Shown here: one piece after another, positions 1 to 8,532 of the stretch
Layout: each line of letters begins with the position of its first letter
How positions within the stretch are numbered: the first letter of the stretch is position 1
From: an uncultured Arcanobacterium sp.
GTDB lineage: Bacteria; Actinomycetota; Actinomycetes; Actinomycetales; Actinomycetaceae
Direction of reading: 5' to 3'
Assembly: GCA_945874735.1 (NCBI GenBank)
Contig: CAMCHI010000003.1
Span: 1-64,000, forward strand
DNA: 64,000 nucleotides
The notes under the pieces: model-generated
The model's database searches: none
Seen by the model: only the letters and a program-made list of their open reading frames with translations
Told to the model about the DNA's origin: nothing
Made by a program: the position numbers and the translations under genes

Positions 1-855
1 CCTACTGGTTATAGATTAAACTCCACCGAATTAGCGGTCGAAGTGGTTGAGCATGGAGTGCTTGCCGACTATACCGATCAGCCGTTTGTGAATGCTATTC
101 AAACAGGTAGTGTAAGTTTACGTAAGATTAGTGGAGATACGGGTGCACCTTTAGCGGGCGTGAGTTTTGGTTTGTTTGCTAAAGATGAGCTGACGGCCCG
201 CAATGCAATAAATCATGCTAGTTTATCGGCTAATGACGCAGATGATGCGCAAGTAGCTGGATTAACAGATGTTAATTGGCAAGAGCGACCGGTTTATTTG
301 GCGCAATCAGATGAGCAAGGACAGGTAGTATTACCTGAAGTAGTCTATGGAGATTACGAATTGCGTGAGCTTATCACGCAGGAAGCGTATGTGTTGAGTC
401 AGGAAGTAATTCCGGTAAGTATCACTGCTCATGCCCAGCAAATAGATTTAGGGGAGTATCAAAACTTCTGGAAGCGTGGGGACATTACTTTGCGCAAAGT
501 GAATGATGTGGGTGCTCCGCTTAAGGGTGCTGTTTTTGAATTGCGACAAGACGGTAAAGCGGTAGCTGAAGCTACTTCTAACCTATTGGGCGTGGTAACT
601 TTCTCGCACGTGCCTTATGGAGAATATGAGGTAGTGGAAGTAAAAGCTCCTGCTGGATATGTGTTGCATAGTCAGCCAGTACCGGTGACAGTACTGGAAG
701 ACGGAGTGAGCCTAGATTTAGGTGAAGTGGTAAATAAACCAGTGCCTAAATTAGCGAAAACTGGTAGTAGAGCGGAAATTTTATGCGGTTTAGCTTGGAT
801 TGCGTTGGTCGCAGGTGCGCTAGTGTGGGCATTAGCCAAACGGCGTATTAGTTAA
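1..855 (+). CDS. C-terminal part of a sortase-anchored SpaA-type pilin/adhesin (5' truncated by window edge)
   Basis: The frame is open from base 1, so this is the 3' end of a larger surface-protein gene; a GTG at 43 is in frame but need not be a start. The translation holds two successive SpaA/prealbumin-like beta-sandwich modules, each opening with a VSLRKI or ITLRKV strand and closing with a YGDYELREL or YGEYEVVEV element of the E-box kind used in intramolecular isopeptide bonds. It then has a proline linker, a LAKTG sorting signal (LPXTG variant), a hydrophobic span and a KRR tail. This is the standard cell-wall anchor, so the product should be covalently attached to peptidoglycan or built into a pilus by a sortase. 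No sortase gene lies in the visible part; it may be upstream. Whether it is a pilin subunit or a plain adhesin cannot be decided here. Confidence 0.88.
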   Translation, partial: PTGYRLNSTELAVEVVEHGVLADYTDQPFVNAIQTGSVSLRKISGDTGAPLAGVSFGLFAKDELTARNAINHASLSANDADDAQVAGLTDVNWQERPVYLAQSDEQGQVVLPEVVYGDYELRELITQEAYVLSQEVIPVSITAHAQQIDLGEYQNFWKRGDITLRKVNDVGAPLKGAVFELRQDGKAVAEATSNLLGVVTFSHVPYGEYEVVEVKAPAGYVLHSQPVPVTVLEDGVSLDLGEVVNKPVPKLAKTGSRAEILCGLAWIALVAGALVWALAKRRIS

Positions 856-885
856 GTGAGTGCTTAGTTAGACGCATAGTTAAGG

Positions 886-930
886 CGGGTTGTTTTAGCG
901 GAAAGGGCTAAAACAACCCGTCTATTATTA
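886..930 (+). terminator. Intrinsic terminator of the surface-protein gene
   Basis: A perfect 13-bp stem (886-898 with 908-920) with a 9-base loop is followed by a T-rich stretch. It separates the surface-protein gene from carD. Confidence 0.85.
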
Positions 931-1017
931 AAAGTGCAGTATTTTTTGATAAGCAGTTTGTCTGTTCTTAACTTTTGTTAGAATAGAAAATAGCCGGTTT
1001 TAGAGAGTTGAGTGATT

Positions 1018-1524
1018 ATGGGCTTCCAAGTAGGCGAAACGGTTGTTTATCCACATCATGGGGCAGCGCGTATTGAAGATATTTCTGAGCGCGTTATTCG
1101 GGGTGAACAAAAAACCTATCTTACGCTTCGTATTATTCAGGGCGATTTAACGATTCAAGTGCCGGCTGATGCTTTGCAAAATGTGGGTGTGCGCGATATT
1201 TCTAACGATGAACAGTTAGAAGCAGTGTTTGCAGTGTTGCGGGAAGAAAATGTAGATGAACCCGCTAATTGGTCACGCAGATATAAAGCGAACGGAGAGA
1301 AGCTCACTTCAGGGGACGTGAATAAAGTAGCTGAGGTGGTGCGGGATTTGACTCGTCGTAATTTAGATAAAGGGCTTTCAGCTGGTGAAAAAAGAATGTT
1401 GGCACAGGCGCGAGGCATTTTAGGGGCTGAGATTGCTTTAGCGCGCAATATTTCAGATGAAGAAGCAGTATCGTTGTTGAATGATATTTTAGGTGAGTTT
1501 TCTTTAGATTTTTGTGATGAGTGA
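1018..1524 (+). CDS. carD: CarD family transcription factor (RNA polymerase-binding)
   Basis: CarD binds the RNA polymerase beta subunit and stabilises open complexes at rRNA and many housekeeping promoters. The N-terminal Tudor-like RNAP-interaction domain opens with [20 protein letters not shown], the signature of the CarD_CdnL_TRCF family, and is followed by a helical DNA-binding domain. At 168 residues it matches the family (about 160). ATG 1018 is preferred over the upstream in-frame GTG 1012 because it places the conserved motif at the usual distance and has an AGAGAG ribosome site ten bases upstream. A TAGAAT -10-like hexamer lies at 979-984. The stop overlaps the ispF start by eight bases, so the two are translationally coupled. 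Confidence 0.95.
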   Translation: MGFQVGETVVYPHHGAARIEDISERVIRGEQKTYLTLRIIQGDLTIQVPADALQNVGVRDISNDEQLEAVFAVLREENVDEPANWSRRYKANGEKLTSGDVNKVAEVVRDLTRRNLDKGLSAGEKRMLAQARGILGAEIALARNISDEEAVSLLNDILGEFSLDFCDE

Positions 1525-2011
1525 GTTAGATTTTTCGCGTTTTCGTACCGCTACTGCTGTAGATGTGCACGCTTTTTCAGCTGATAAGATGCGCGTGTTG
1601 TGGTTGGCAGGTTTGGAATGGCCAGGTGAGCAAGGCCTAGAGGGTCATTCTGATGCAGATGTGGCAGCTCATGCTTTAGCCGATGCGCTATTGATGGCTA
1701 GCGGTAATGGTGATTTGGGCACGGTTTTCGGAGTGGATAAACCACAATGGGCGGGAGCCGCGGGAGCTACTTTAGTGACGGAAGCTGTGCGTTTAGTATG
1801 TGAATCTGGTTTTCGAGTGGCTAATGCTTCGGTGCAAATCATTGGGCAAAAGCCACGTTTTTTGCCTCGTAAAATCCAAGCAGAGGAGTGTTTAAGCGCG
1901 TTGGTGGGAGCACCAGTGGCGGTGTCTGCTACTACCACCGACCGGCTTGGTTTTACAGGTAACGAGGAGGGATTAGCTGCTATTGCCACGGTGTTGCTCT
2001 ATGCCGAATAG
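1517..2011 (+). CDS. ispF: 2-C-methyl-D-erythritol 2,4-cyclodiphosphate synthase
   Basis: IspF converts CDP-ME 2-phosphate to ME-2,4-cyclodiphosphate in the MEP route to isoprenoids. Metal ligands appear as the D-x-H motif (D16, H18) and H44 inside GHSDADV. The C-terminal [19 protein letters not shown] block is the classic IspF nucleotide-site signature. The 164 residues match the family. ATG 1517 is chosen over GTG 1514 and overlaps carD. In many actinobacteria ispD lies between carD and ispF; here it is absent, so IspD must be encoded elsewhere or have been replaced. Confidence 0.94.
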   Translation: MSELDFSRFRTATAVDVHAFSADKMRVLWLAGLEWPGEQGLEGHSDADVAAHALADALLMASGNGDLGTVFGVDKPQWAGAAGATLVTEAVRLVCESGFRVANASVQIIGQKPRFLPRKIQAEECLSALVGAPVAVSATTTDRLGFTGNEEGLAAIATVLLYAE

Positions 2012-2085
2012 GACTTGATAGCAGATTTGCTTAGCAGTTTGTAATGCTGAATTATTAAGATGCTAACTGAAATTTTGATAAATAT

Positions 2086-2127
2086 ATTAAGGGTTGAATA
2101 GCTTTTAATGGCTATCCAACCCTTAAT
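2086..2127. terminator. Hairpin between convergent ispF and MFS gene, probably bidirectional
   Basis: Arms 2086-2096 and 2117-2127 pair perfectly (11 bp). After one mismatch a 5-bp inner stem follows (2098-2102 with 2111-2115). T-rich sequence follows on the plus side. A second hairpin (2198-2203 with 2225-2230) sits just past the MFS stop. Confidence 0.65.
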
Positions 2128-2244
2128 AAGATTTTGCTTCTAGTGAGACAAAATTTTCCTTAAATTATTAATGCATTTTGCTCACTTTTGGCTGTGACTG
2201 GCTGACTTTTCGGTCTGAAATACTAGCCAGCTTTTAGTCTTGTT

Positions 2245-3633
2245 TTATTGTTGGCGAGGATTAGCTTTCACAGGAATGAATGCTAATAGGCCAGCTAATA
2301 ATACTGCTACCAGCCCTAGAATTCCTGCATATGCTACTTCGTTCTTAGATAGACCCGTAACGTAGGCGGTACACACGATTGCGGTAGAGTATAGGAACGG
2401 TGCGATAAAGGAAGCAGCTCGTCCGGTAGTTGCGTATAAACCAAACAGCTCTGCTTCATCACCTTTAGGGGATACACGCGCTAAATAGGTGCGAGAAGCA
2501 GCTTGGGTAGGGCCTACGAAAATAGATAATCCTAAACCGAATACCCAGTAAACTTGTTTAGGAGTTAAACCGAAGATACCGTTATGGAAAATAAAGATAA
2601 GTATTCCGAAAGTAATCAGAGCTGATACCGATAAAATGATTACCCAACGCGAACCGAGTTTGTCGTCTAGGAATCCGAAAGCGATAGTGGCAATACCCGC
2701 TACCACATTAGAAATTACACCGAAGATAATTACTTCACCGGTGGTGAAACCAAAAGCTACCGTGGCTAGGATTGCTCCGAAAGTAAATACGCCAGCTAGT
2801 CCGTCGCGATAAATAGCAGAAGAAATTAAGAACCATACAATTGAGCGGTCTTTCTTCCATAAGCGCTTAATGGATATGAATAGTTGGCGATAAACTTCTA
2901 TTACTCCACCCTTGCTGTTGTCAGCGCGGTGAGCTTTATTTTTAGCGGTAATAAATACCGGCACGGAAGACAAGAAGAGCCAAGCTGCAGCAAACAGCAT
3001 AGCTACACGTACATTCATGCCGTTTTCGCTGGTAACTCCAAACCAGCCTACTTCAGGGCTAATAAAGCCGATGAATAAAATGAGAAGTAGCATAATGCCA
3101 CCCACGTATCCTAGACCCCAGCCGAAACCAGAAATTTTTCCTACGTTCTTTGGGGTAGAAATGTCGTTGAGCATGGAGTTGTAAACTACCGAGGAAGTTT
3201 CAAAGGTGATATTGCCTGCTGCTAGGAGGAAAAGTCCCAACCAAAGCCCGTCCGGGCCAGGAGCTACTAAGTATAAGCAGGTCATGACGGTGGCAGTAAG
3301 GCAAGTGGTAGTGATAAGAGTTATTTTTACTTTGCCGGTACGGTCTACCCATTGCCCAACCGCCGGGGCGATAACTGCCACGATTAGCCCGGCGATTGTT
3401 AATGCCCAGCCTAGGTAAGTGTTTGCTTCAGGGCCGAACAATTTTTCATTGGTGAGATAAACATTGAAGATGAAAGTGGTAACTACTGCATTAAAGGCAG
3501 CAGAACCCCAATCCCATAGTCCCCAAGAAATAATGGTTTTAGAAAACAGTTTATGTTCTGGCGGAGTAAGGTCCATCGTTGGATTCTGAGTATCTTGTGC
3601 CAGAGTTGGAGAGTTGGAAATATTATTACTCAT
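2245..3633 (-). CDS. MFS transporter of the UMF1/Atg22-like family
   Basis: A 462-residue polytopic membrane protein with about 12 hydrophobic spans. Its N-terminus, SWGLWDWGSAAFNAVVTTFI, is characteristic of the UMF1 (unknown major facilitator 1, Atg22-like) group common in actinobacteria. GQWVDRTGKVK between TM2 and TM3 is the MFS motif-A loop. Substrates of this group are poorly defined; the yeast relative exports amino acids from the vacuole. It lies alone and opposes ispF and cysS, interrupting the otherwise common carD-isp-cysS-rlmB order. ATG at 3633 has no strong ribosome site. Confidence 0.85.
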   Translation of the reverse strand: MSNNISNSPTLAQDTQNPTMDLTPPEHKLFSKTIISWGLWDWGSAAFNAVVTTFIFNVYLTNEKLFGPEANTYLGWALTIAGLIVAVIAPAVGQWVDRTGKVKITLITTTCLTATVMTCLYLVAPGPDGLWLGLFLLAAGNITFETSSVVYNSMLNDISTPKNVGKISGFGWGLGYVGGIMLLLILFIGFISPEVGWFGVTSENGMNVRVAMLFAAAWLFLSSVPVFITAKNKAHRADNSKGGVIEVYRQLFISIKRLWKKDRSIVWFLISSAIYRDGLAGVFTFGAILATVAFGFTTGEVIIFGVISNVVAGIATIAFGFLDDKLGSRWVIILSVSALITFGILIFIFHNGIFGLTPKQVYWVFGLGLSIFVGPTQAASRTYLARVSPKGDEAELFGLYATTGRAASFIAPFLYSTAIVCTAYVTGLSKNEVAYAGILGLVAVLLAGLLAFIPVKANPRQQ

Positions 3634-3861
3634 ACTTAATAAATTACGCTATAACGCGGGTATTGGGTAAATAAAATAGCAAATAATTTAGTTTAGACTC
3701 TTTCTAAAAAACTTTAGTTTAGAGTAAATAGCTTGAAATTTTGCAGAAAATAGGAAAATTTACCGGATAAAATTAGTAAAAAATGCACAAAATTTCAGTT
3801 GCGGTGTGAACTCTCCCGTGGCGCGTGCCATATACTGCTTAGCAAGGGTAATCTTAAAGAT

Positions 3862-5289
3862 GTGACTTTAAGAATTTATGACTCAGCTCAGCGACAATTA
3901 CGCGAATTTACCCCGCTCGTGCCAGGCAAAGTGGGAATATACTTGTGCGGTGCTACTGTACAAGGTTCACCCCATATTGGGCATATGCGTTCCGCGCTTG
4001 CTTTTGACGTCCTGGTGCGCTGGTTGCAACGCAAAGCATACGAAGTAACTCTAGTGCGTAATGTGACGGATATTGACGATAAAATTCTTAACAAATCCGC
4101 CCAAGCTAATCACCCTTGGTGGTCTTGGGCTTACCGTTATGAAAACGAATTTACTTGGGCATACCAAGCTTTAGGAGTGCTACCACCTAGCTATGAGCCT
4201 CGTGCTACTGGGCATGTACCTGAAATGATAAAACTTATTGAGCGCATTACTGCTGCCGGTCATGCTTATGTAGGCAATCCAGGAAATGTCTATTTTGACG
4301 TTTCTTCCCTCCCTGATTATGGCACGCTCACTCGGCAATCTTTAGCAGACTTAAAAGCAGTAGAAAACGAGTCAGAACCAGATAAACGCTCCGTGCATGA
4401 TTTTGCACTCTGGAAAGCTAGTAAACCAGGTGAACCAGCCACTGCTAGTTGGGATACTCCTTGGGGTAAAGGCCGACCAGGTTGGCATTTAGAATGTTCC
4501 GCTATGAGTGGTAAATACCTCGGGGAAACTTTCGATATTCACGGGGGAGGAATCGATTTACGCTTCCCGCATCATGAAAATGAACAAGCTCAATCTCATG
4601 CTGCAGGTTTTGGTTTTGCCCAATACTGGATGCACAATGCTTGGGTTACCATTGATGGCGAAAAAATGAGTAAATCCTTAGGTAACTCACTAACGGTAGC
4701 CAACATTTTACAAGAGCACCCAGCCGTATTAGTACGATTAGCTTTAGGAACCGTGCACTATCGCTCTACCGTGGCATATTCTGAAAAAACTTTGGCAGAA
4801 GCTGGCGCTATATGGGAACGTCTAGCTGGTTTTGTGCAACGTAGTGTCGAACTCGTTGGGGAAGTGCCACGCGCACAAGTACTAGCAGTAACTGAAGCTG
4901 AATTCCCAGCTGAATTTAGTGCCGCTATGAACGAAGACCTAAATGTTTCCGCAGCTTTAGCAGTAGTACATGAATATGTAAAACAAGGTAATACAGCTTT
5001 AGCTAATAAAGATGAAAACACTACTAAAACTATGCAATTACAAGTGCGTGCCATGCTAGACGTATTTGGGCTAGACCCGTTAGCTAGCCCGTGGCGGCAT
5101 ACTAGCGATACCACTTCAGGTATGCAAAACGCTTTAGATACTTTAGTACAAGATATTTTGCAGCAGCGTGCACAAGCCCGTGCAGAAAAAGATTGGGTAC
5201 GCGCAGATGCTTTACGCGATACCTTAGCTAAAGCAGGAATCGTGGTAGAAGACGGCGCGCAAGGCGCTCGCTGGAAGTTAGGGGAATAA
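3862..5289 (+). CDS. cysS: Cysteinyl-tRNA synthetase
   Basis: Charges tRNA-Cys with cysteine. Class I motifs are HIGH at residues 38-41 and KMSKS at 268-272. Zinc ligands include C29 (in YLCGATV), the Cys of LECSAM and the His of FPHHENE. Length from GTG 3862 is 475 residues, normal for CysS. That start gives the usual actinobacterial opening (TLRIYDSAQRQ) and has an AAGGG upstream; the longer frame from TTG 3799 adds a non-conserved 21 residues. A TATACT -10-like hexamer is at 3831-3836. The mycothiol ligase MshC is a close relative, but the length and the following rlmB favour CysS. One base separates its stop from rlmB. Confidence 0.92.
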   Translation: MTLRIYDSAQRQLREFTPLVPGKVGIYLCGATVQGSPHIGHMRSALAFDVLVRWLQRKAYEVTLVRNVTDIDDKILNKSAQANHPWWSWAYRYENEFTWAYQALGVLPPSYEPRATGHVPEMIKLIERITAAGHAYVGNPGNVYFDVSSLPDYGTLTRQSLADLKAVENESEPDKRSVHDFALWKASKPGEPATASWDTPWGKGRPGWHLECSAMSGKYLGETFDIHGGGIDLRFPHHENEQAQSHAAGFGFAQYWMHNAWVTIDGEKMSKSLGNSLTVANILQEHPAVLVRLALGTVHYRSTVAYSEKTLAEAGAIWERLAGFVQRSVELVGEVPRAQVLAVTEAEFPAEFSAAMNEDLNVSAALAVVHEYVKQGNTALANKDENTTKTMQLQVRAMLDVFGLDPLASPWRHTSDTTSGMQNALDTLVQDILQQRAQARAEKDWVRADALRDTLAKAGIVVEDGAQGARWKLGE

Positions 5290-5290
5290 A

Positions 5291-6253
5291 ATGGCAGGAC
5301 ATTTCGGCAGACCAGGAGCAATCCGCAAAGGGAAAAAAGGAGTAAAAGTAGGCTCGGGCGGACAGCGCAGAGCAGCTTTAGAAGGTAAAGGCCCTACTCC
5401 TAAAGCAGAAGACCGCACCTACCACCCCGCCTATAAGCGTAAAAAAGCTGCTGAAGCTGCGGCAGCCAAAGCAGCTGGGCCAAAATTACGTGGAGTGTTG
5501 CGTATCCCGTCAGGGCATGAACTAATTGCAGGGCGTAACCCAGTAGCAGAAGCCGTATCCTCTGGTATTCCATATGTGCGAGTTTTTTTAGTGGGAGCTT
5601 TAGCTAATGATGAACGGGTAGCTACAGTTATTCGCAATGCTACTGCTGATGGCGTGCCGATGTTGGAAGTTACGCGCAGCGAGCTGGACAGAATGACAGA
5701 CGGTGCGGTACATCAAGGAGTAGCAATTGAAGTGCCTCCTTATGAATATGTCGAGCTAGATGAATTAGTGGATGCGGCACGTTTTAGTTTCCGTAAAGGG
5801 CTGATTGTGGCTCTAGATTCAATTACCGACCCGCATAATTTTGGAGCAGTAGTGCGTTCCGCTTCTGCTTTCCATGTAGACGGAGTGCTGATTCCGGAAC
5901 GTCGTTCTGCTTCTGTTAATGCTACGGCTTGGAAAGTTTCTGCCGGAGCTTTAGCGCGCGTACCGATAGCACGTGAGAAAAACTTAGTGCGTGCTTTAGA
6001 AGAATTGAAAGAGCAAGGATACTTTGTAGTTGGTTTAGCTGGAGAAGGTAGCCAAGCTATTGGGGAGCTAGATTTAGCAGATATGCCGTTAGTGTTGGTA
6101 ACTGGTTCAGAAGGTAAAGGCTTATCGCGGTTAGTGCGTGACACGTGCGATGTGTTAGCTGCTATTCCTATTGCTTCCCAAATGGAGTCGCTTAATGCGG
6201 CGGTAGCTACCGGCATTGCTTTATATCAGATAGATCAGAAACGTAGTGCCTAG
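5291..6253 (+). CDS. rlmB: 23S rRNA (guanosine-2'-O-)-methyltransferase RlmB, TrmH/SPOUT family
   Basis: Methylates the ribose of a conserved 23S rRNA guanosine using SAM. The N-terminal 70 residues are a basic, Ala/Lys-rich tail typical of actinobacterial RlmB. A substrate-binding domain (about 75-150) follows, then the knotted SPOUT domain with motif 1 (DPHNFGAVVRSA, 180-191), motif 2 (TGSEGKGLS, 271-279) and motif 3 (SLNAAVATGIALYQ, 300-313). The 320 residues are normal. It starts one base after the cysS stop, the cysS-rlmB pairing seen widely in actinobacteria. Confidence 0.93.
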   Translation: MAGHFGRPGAIRKGKKGVKVGSGGQRRAALEGKGPTPKAEDRTYHPAYKRKKAAEAAAAKAAGPKLRGVLRIPSGHELIAGRNPVAEAVSSGIPYVRVFLVGALANDERVATVIRNATADGVPMLEVTRSELDRMTDGAVHQGVAIEVPPYEYVELDELVDAARFSFRKGLIVALDSITDPHNFGAVVRSASAFHVDGVLIPERRSASVNATAWKVSAGALARVPIAREKNLVRALEELKEQGYFVVGLAGEGSQAIGELDLADMPLVLVTGSEGKGLSRLVRDTCDVLAAIPIASQMESLNAAVATGIALYQIDQKRSA

Positions 6254-6297
6254 CTTTATATTTAGCGGTAATTGTTTACATACAGAAAGGTAAGCTC

Positions 6298-7593
6298 ATG
6301 GTATCTTGGCGACCTATACAAGGACGGGTGGAATTATTAGACCCGAGCTTAACTTCGCTCACAGAAGTGCAAGATTTTTTTTCCGAGTACCGGATTTTAG
6401 GACGGGGAGAAGCAAGTAGCGCTACCACTTTCCGTTTTGAACTAGCGGTAGGGGGACGTCGCCGTCGAGTAGCTACCTTAGATGAAAACGATACAGTATT
6501 TTTGGGTTATTCTGTGCATGATTTATTGGAGGAAATGTCTGGCCGGTTCCGAAAAGTAGAATTGGAGCTGGGGGGAGAAATCCTGCACGGTCCTTTTGAT
6601 TTAGGTGCAGTAGGGATTGACGAAGCAGATTTTGTAGCTCCGGAATCAATGTCAGAAGAAGCAGGGCAGACTGTAGAGCAAAATCTGCTACAAAATAGTG
6701 CAGAAGATGCACAGCAAGATATGGAAAATGCTAAGGAAGTTACTTGCTTGCCGGTATTAGCTTTTGGAGATTTTCCGTTATCTGAAATTTCAGTGCTAGC
6801 TACCCGTTATAATGCGGATATTGCGGCATTGAAAGTTAAATCGGTAAATGCCTTAGTGAGCACTAAAGGTATTCATTTCCGCAGTAGTGTATTTCCCCGT
6901 CCAAATTATGCTTTGGAAATATTTTTTACTGATACTCAGCTGGAAAAACCGCAACTATTGGTAACGCGCGATAATTTTCAGCTTGCTTGGAATTGGGAAG
7001 GGCAATTAGCGCCTTTTACTTGGACTGATGAGAGCCAGATTGCTCAAAATTTCGTTATTGAAGAATTAGGGGCAGGCGCGGTAGCTAGGCGAGCAGTGGC
7101 AGATGTAGTAGATGTAAGTTTTAGCCAAATTCGGCAAGCCTTACTAGCTCCTGCTGCTTTAGGAGTATCGCAGTTAGTACAGGCTTTAGGTTTACCAGAG
7201 GAAGTTAGGCAAGTTTTAGCTGGGCAAGCAGAAGTAGAAAGTATTCCTGGTGCACGTCTTTTTGTGCCACAATCTGCCAGTAAAGCTTTTGCGCAAGCGG
7301 TGGCATTTGAAGTGGCTGGAGAAGGAATGCTGGAATCAGATGTAGCTAAAGCCTACCGGAAAGTGTATTTGCATCGTCCTTGGCTGGTATCAGCTGTAGC
7401 GGTATTGCAGGGCAGTTTGGGGGCAGGTTTATTAGCTTATGGAGTGTTGGCAGCTACTTCTAAACGCAAGCGACACTGGAGTGTTGGGTTAGGAATTGGG
7501 TTATTGTTAAATGCCGGTTCCCGTATTTTAACTACTAGATATGTGCGAACTGTTTTAGCAGAGGCAGGCATGGCAGAAAGCGAGGAGCGTTAA
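6298..7593 (+). CDS. Hypothetical protein with two C-terminal hydrophobic segments
   Basis: I do not recognise a family. The 431-residue product has a mixed alpha/beta N-terminal region (1-110), an acidic Gln/Glu-rich linker (about 118-150), a second folded region (about 150-350), and two hydrophobic spans near the C-terminus (SAVAVLQGSLGAGLLAYGVL and WSVGLGIGLLLNAGSRIL) separated by a basic TSKRKRHW loop. It therefore looks like a mostly cytoplasmic protein tethered by a hairpin anchor. The start has a clear AGAAAGG ribosome site seven bases upstream. It overlaps the following ASCH gene by one base (TAATG), so the two form an operon. Confidence 0.8.
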   Translation: MVSWRPIQGRVELLDPSLTSLTEVQDFFSEYRILGRGEASSATTFRFELAVGGRRRRVATLDENDTVFLGYSVHDLLEEMSGRFRKVELELGGEILHGPFDLGAVGIDEADFVAPESMSEEAGQTVEQNLLQNSAEDAQQDMENAKEVTCLPVLAFGDFPLSEISVLATRYNADIAALKVKSVNALVSTKGIHFRSSVFPRPNYALEIFFTDTQLEKPQLLVTRDNFQLAWNWEGQLAPFTWTDESQIAQNFVIEELGAGAVARRAVADVVDVSFSQIRQALLAPAALGVSQLVQALGLPEEVRQVLAGQAEVESIPGARLFVPQSASKAFAQAVAFEVAGEGMLESDVAKAYRKVYLHRPWLVSAVAVLQGSLGAGLLAYGVLAATSKRKRHWSVGLGIGLLLNAGSRILTTRYVRTVLAEAGMAESEER

Positions 7594-8141
7594 TGTCTGA
7601 GGTGTACGATAGTGCTGAATATGCGCAAGAGCAAGAAATTATTACGCCAGAAATTTCCCAAGTAGAGGCTTTCTGGACGCGGGCTCTTAACGCTACTAAA
7701 TTACAGCCTGCTGCAGCTTATATGGCTCAAGACGGTCTGCTTTCTTTAGTGCCAGTAGCTTTTGCATACGGGGCAGATCAGCGCAGTGCTGATGAGTATG
7801 CTCAGGCAGTGTTAAGTGGTAAAAAACGTGCCACTACTAGTTATGTACCAGCTTATGAAGAAGCAGGGGTAGGTTTGCCTTCTTCTGGTACTTTTAGCGT
7901 GTTGTGCGATGGGCAGGGTGTGCCACGGGCTTTGCTTTACACTACTGAAGTTTTAGTGCAAGAATTTGCTGATATTGCAGAGCGTACTGCGCTTTTAGAG
8001 GGTGAAGGAGACGGGTCTATAGCGCAGTGGCAAGAAATTTATCGGGAAGTTTTTACTTTGGAAGCTCAAGATTTAGGCTATGAGTTTACGGAAACTGATC
8101 TGGTGATTACGGAATTTTTTGAGGTTTTTTACGCCGAATAA
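7593..8141 (+). CDS. ASCH domain-containing protein
   Basis: The 182-residue product carries an ASCH (PUA-like, RNA-binding or nucleotide-linked) domain from about residue 45: FAYGADQRSADEYAQAVLSGKKRATTSY followed in the middle by LCDGQGVPRALLYTTEV and ending with VITEFFEVFY, in the usual ASCH order. Some ASCH proteins hydrolyse modified nucleosides or nucleic acid; the exact role here is unknown. The ATG overlaps the preceding stop and has a GAGGAG ribosome site. About 40 N-terminal residues before the domain are not typical of the family. Confidence 0.85.
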   Translation: MSEVYDSAEYAQEQEIITPEISQVEAFWTRALNATKLQPAAAYMAQDGLLSLVPVAFAYGADQRSADEYAQAVLSGKKRATTSYVPAYEEAGVGLPSSGTFSVLCDGQGVPRALLYTTEVLVQEFADIAERTALLEGEGDGSIAQWQEIYREVFTLEAQDLGYEFTETDLVITEFFEVFYAE

Positions 8142-8532
8142 TTTTCGGGCAGTGGTTGTTTAGGTTTAGAAGTTTGTAAGCTGTTTTAGGTTTGCCAGTT
8201 AATTATTTAGGCTAGGGCAAAGTGGGCTTAGCGGATAAGGAATTGAGCAGTTTTCTAAACTTACGCCTATCTGGTATGAAGTAGTCCAAAAAGTGAGATG
8301 TTAGCTTTGGAGTAGCGACTTTGATTTTTGGAAGTTGTTTTCGTCTTTTAACCCTAGAAACCTTGAAAAATCAATATTTTATTTCTTGCATCATATGTGA
8401 GTGAGTAATTTTAATTATCATGCCACTATCTCACTATTTGGTGATTTAATATACAAAATGGGAACTAGAGTGTCTTTTAGACAAAATGCCACTAGTATTA
8501 CCTAGGAACTTGTTATCTACTAGGAGAGGTAC
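8142..8532. other. 391-bp intergenic region upstream of the NCS2 permease
   Basis: No coding frame or RNA gene is recognisable. It holds a small perfect hairpin TGTCT-TTT-AGACA (8471-8483), and a CCTAG (8501-8505) that can pair with CTAGG (8520-8524) overlapping the AGGAGAGG ribosome site of the permease. The latter could be a small translational switch, but the stem has only five base pairs. Confidence 0.4.

Noticed and set aside
3634..3861. Possible T-box or attenuator upstream of cysS
   Set aside because: No T-box core sequence or terminator/antiterminator pair is visible; only an 11-bp direct repeat (TTTAGTTTAGA at 3687-3697 and 3713-3723) in A/T-rich DNA.
8499..8526. Riboswitch controlling the NCS2 permease
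   Set aside because: Only a 5-bp stem overlaps the ribosome site and no purine-riboswitch or PyrR-loop consensus is present.
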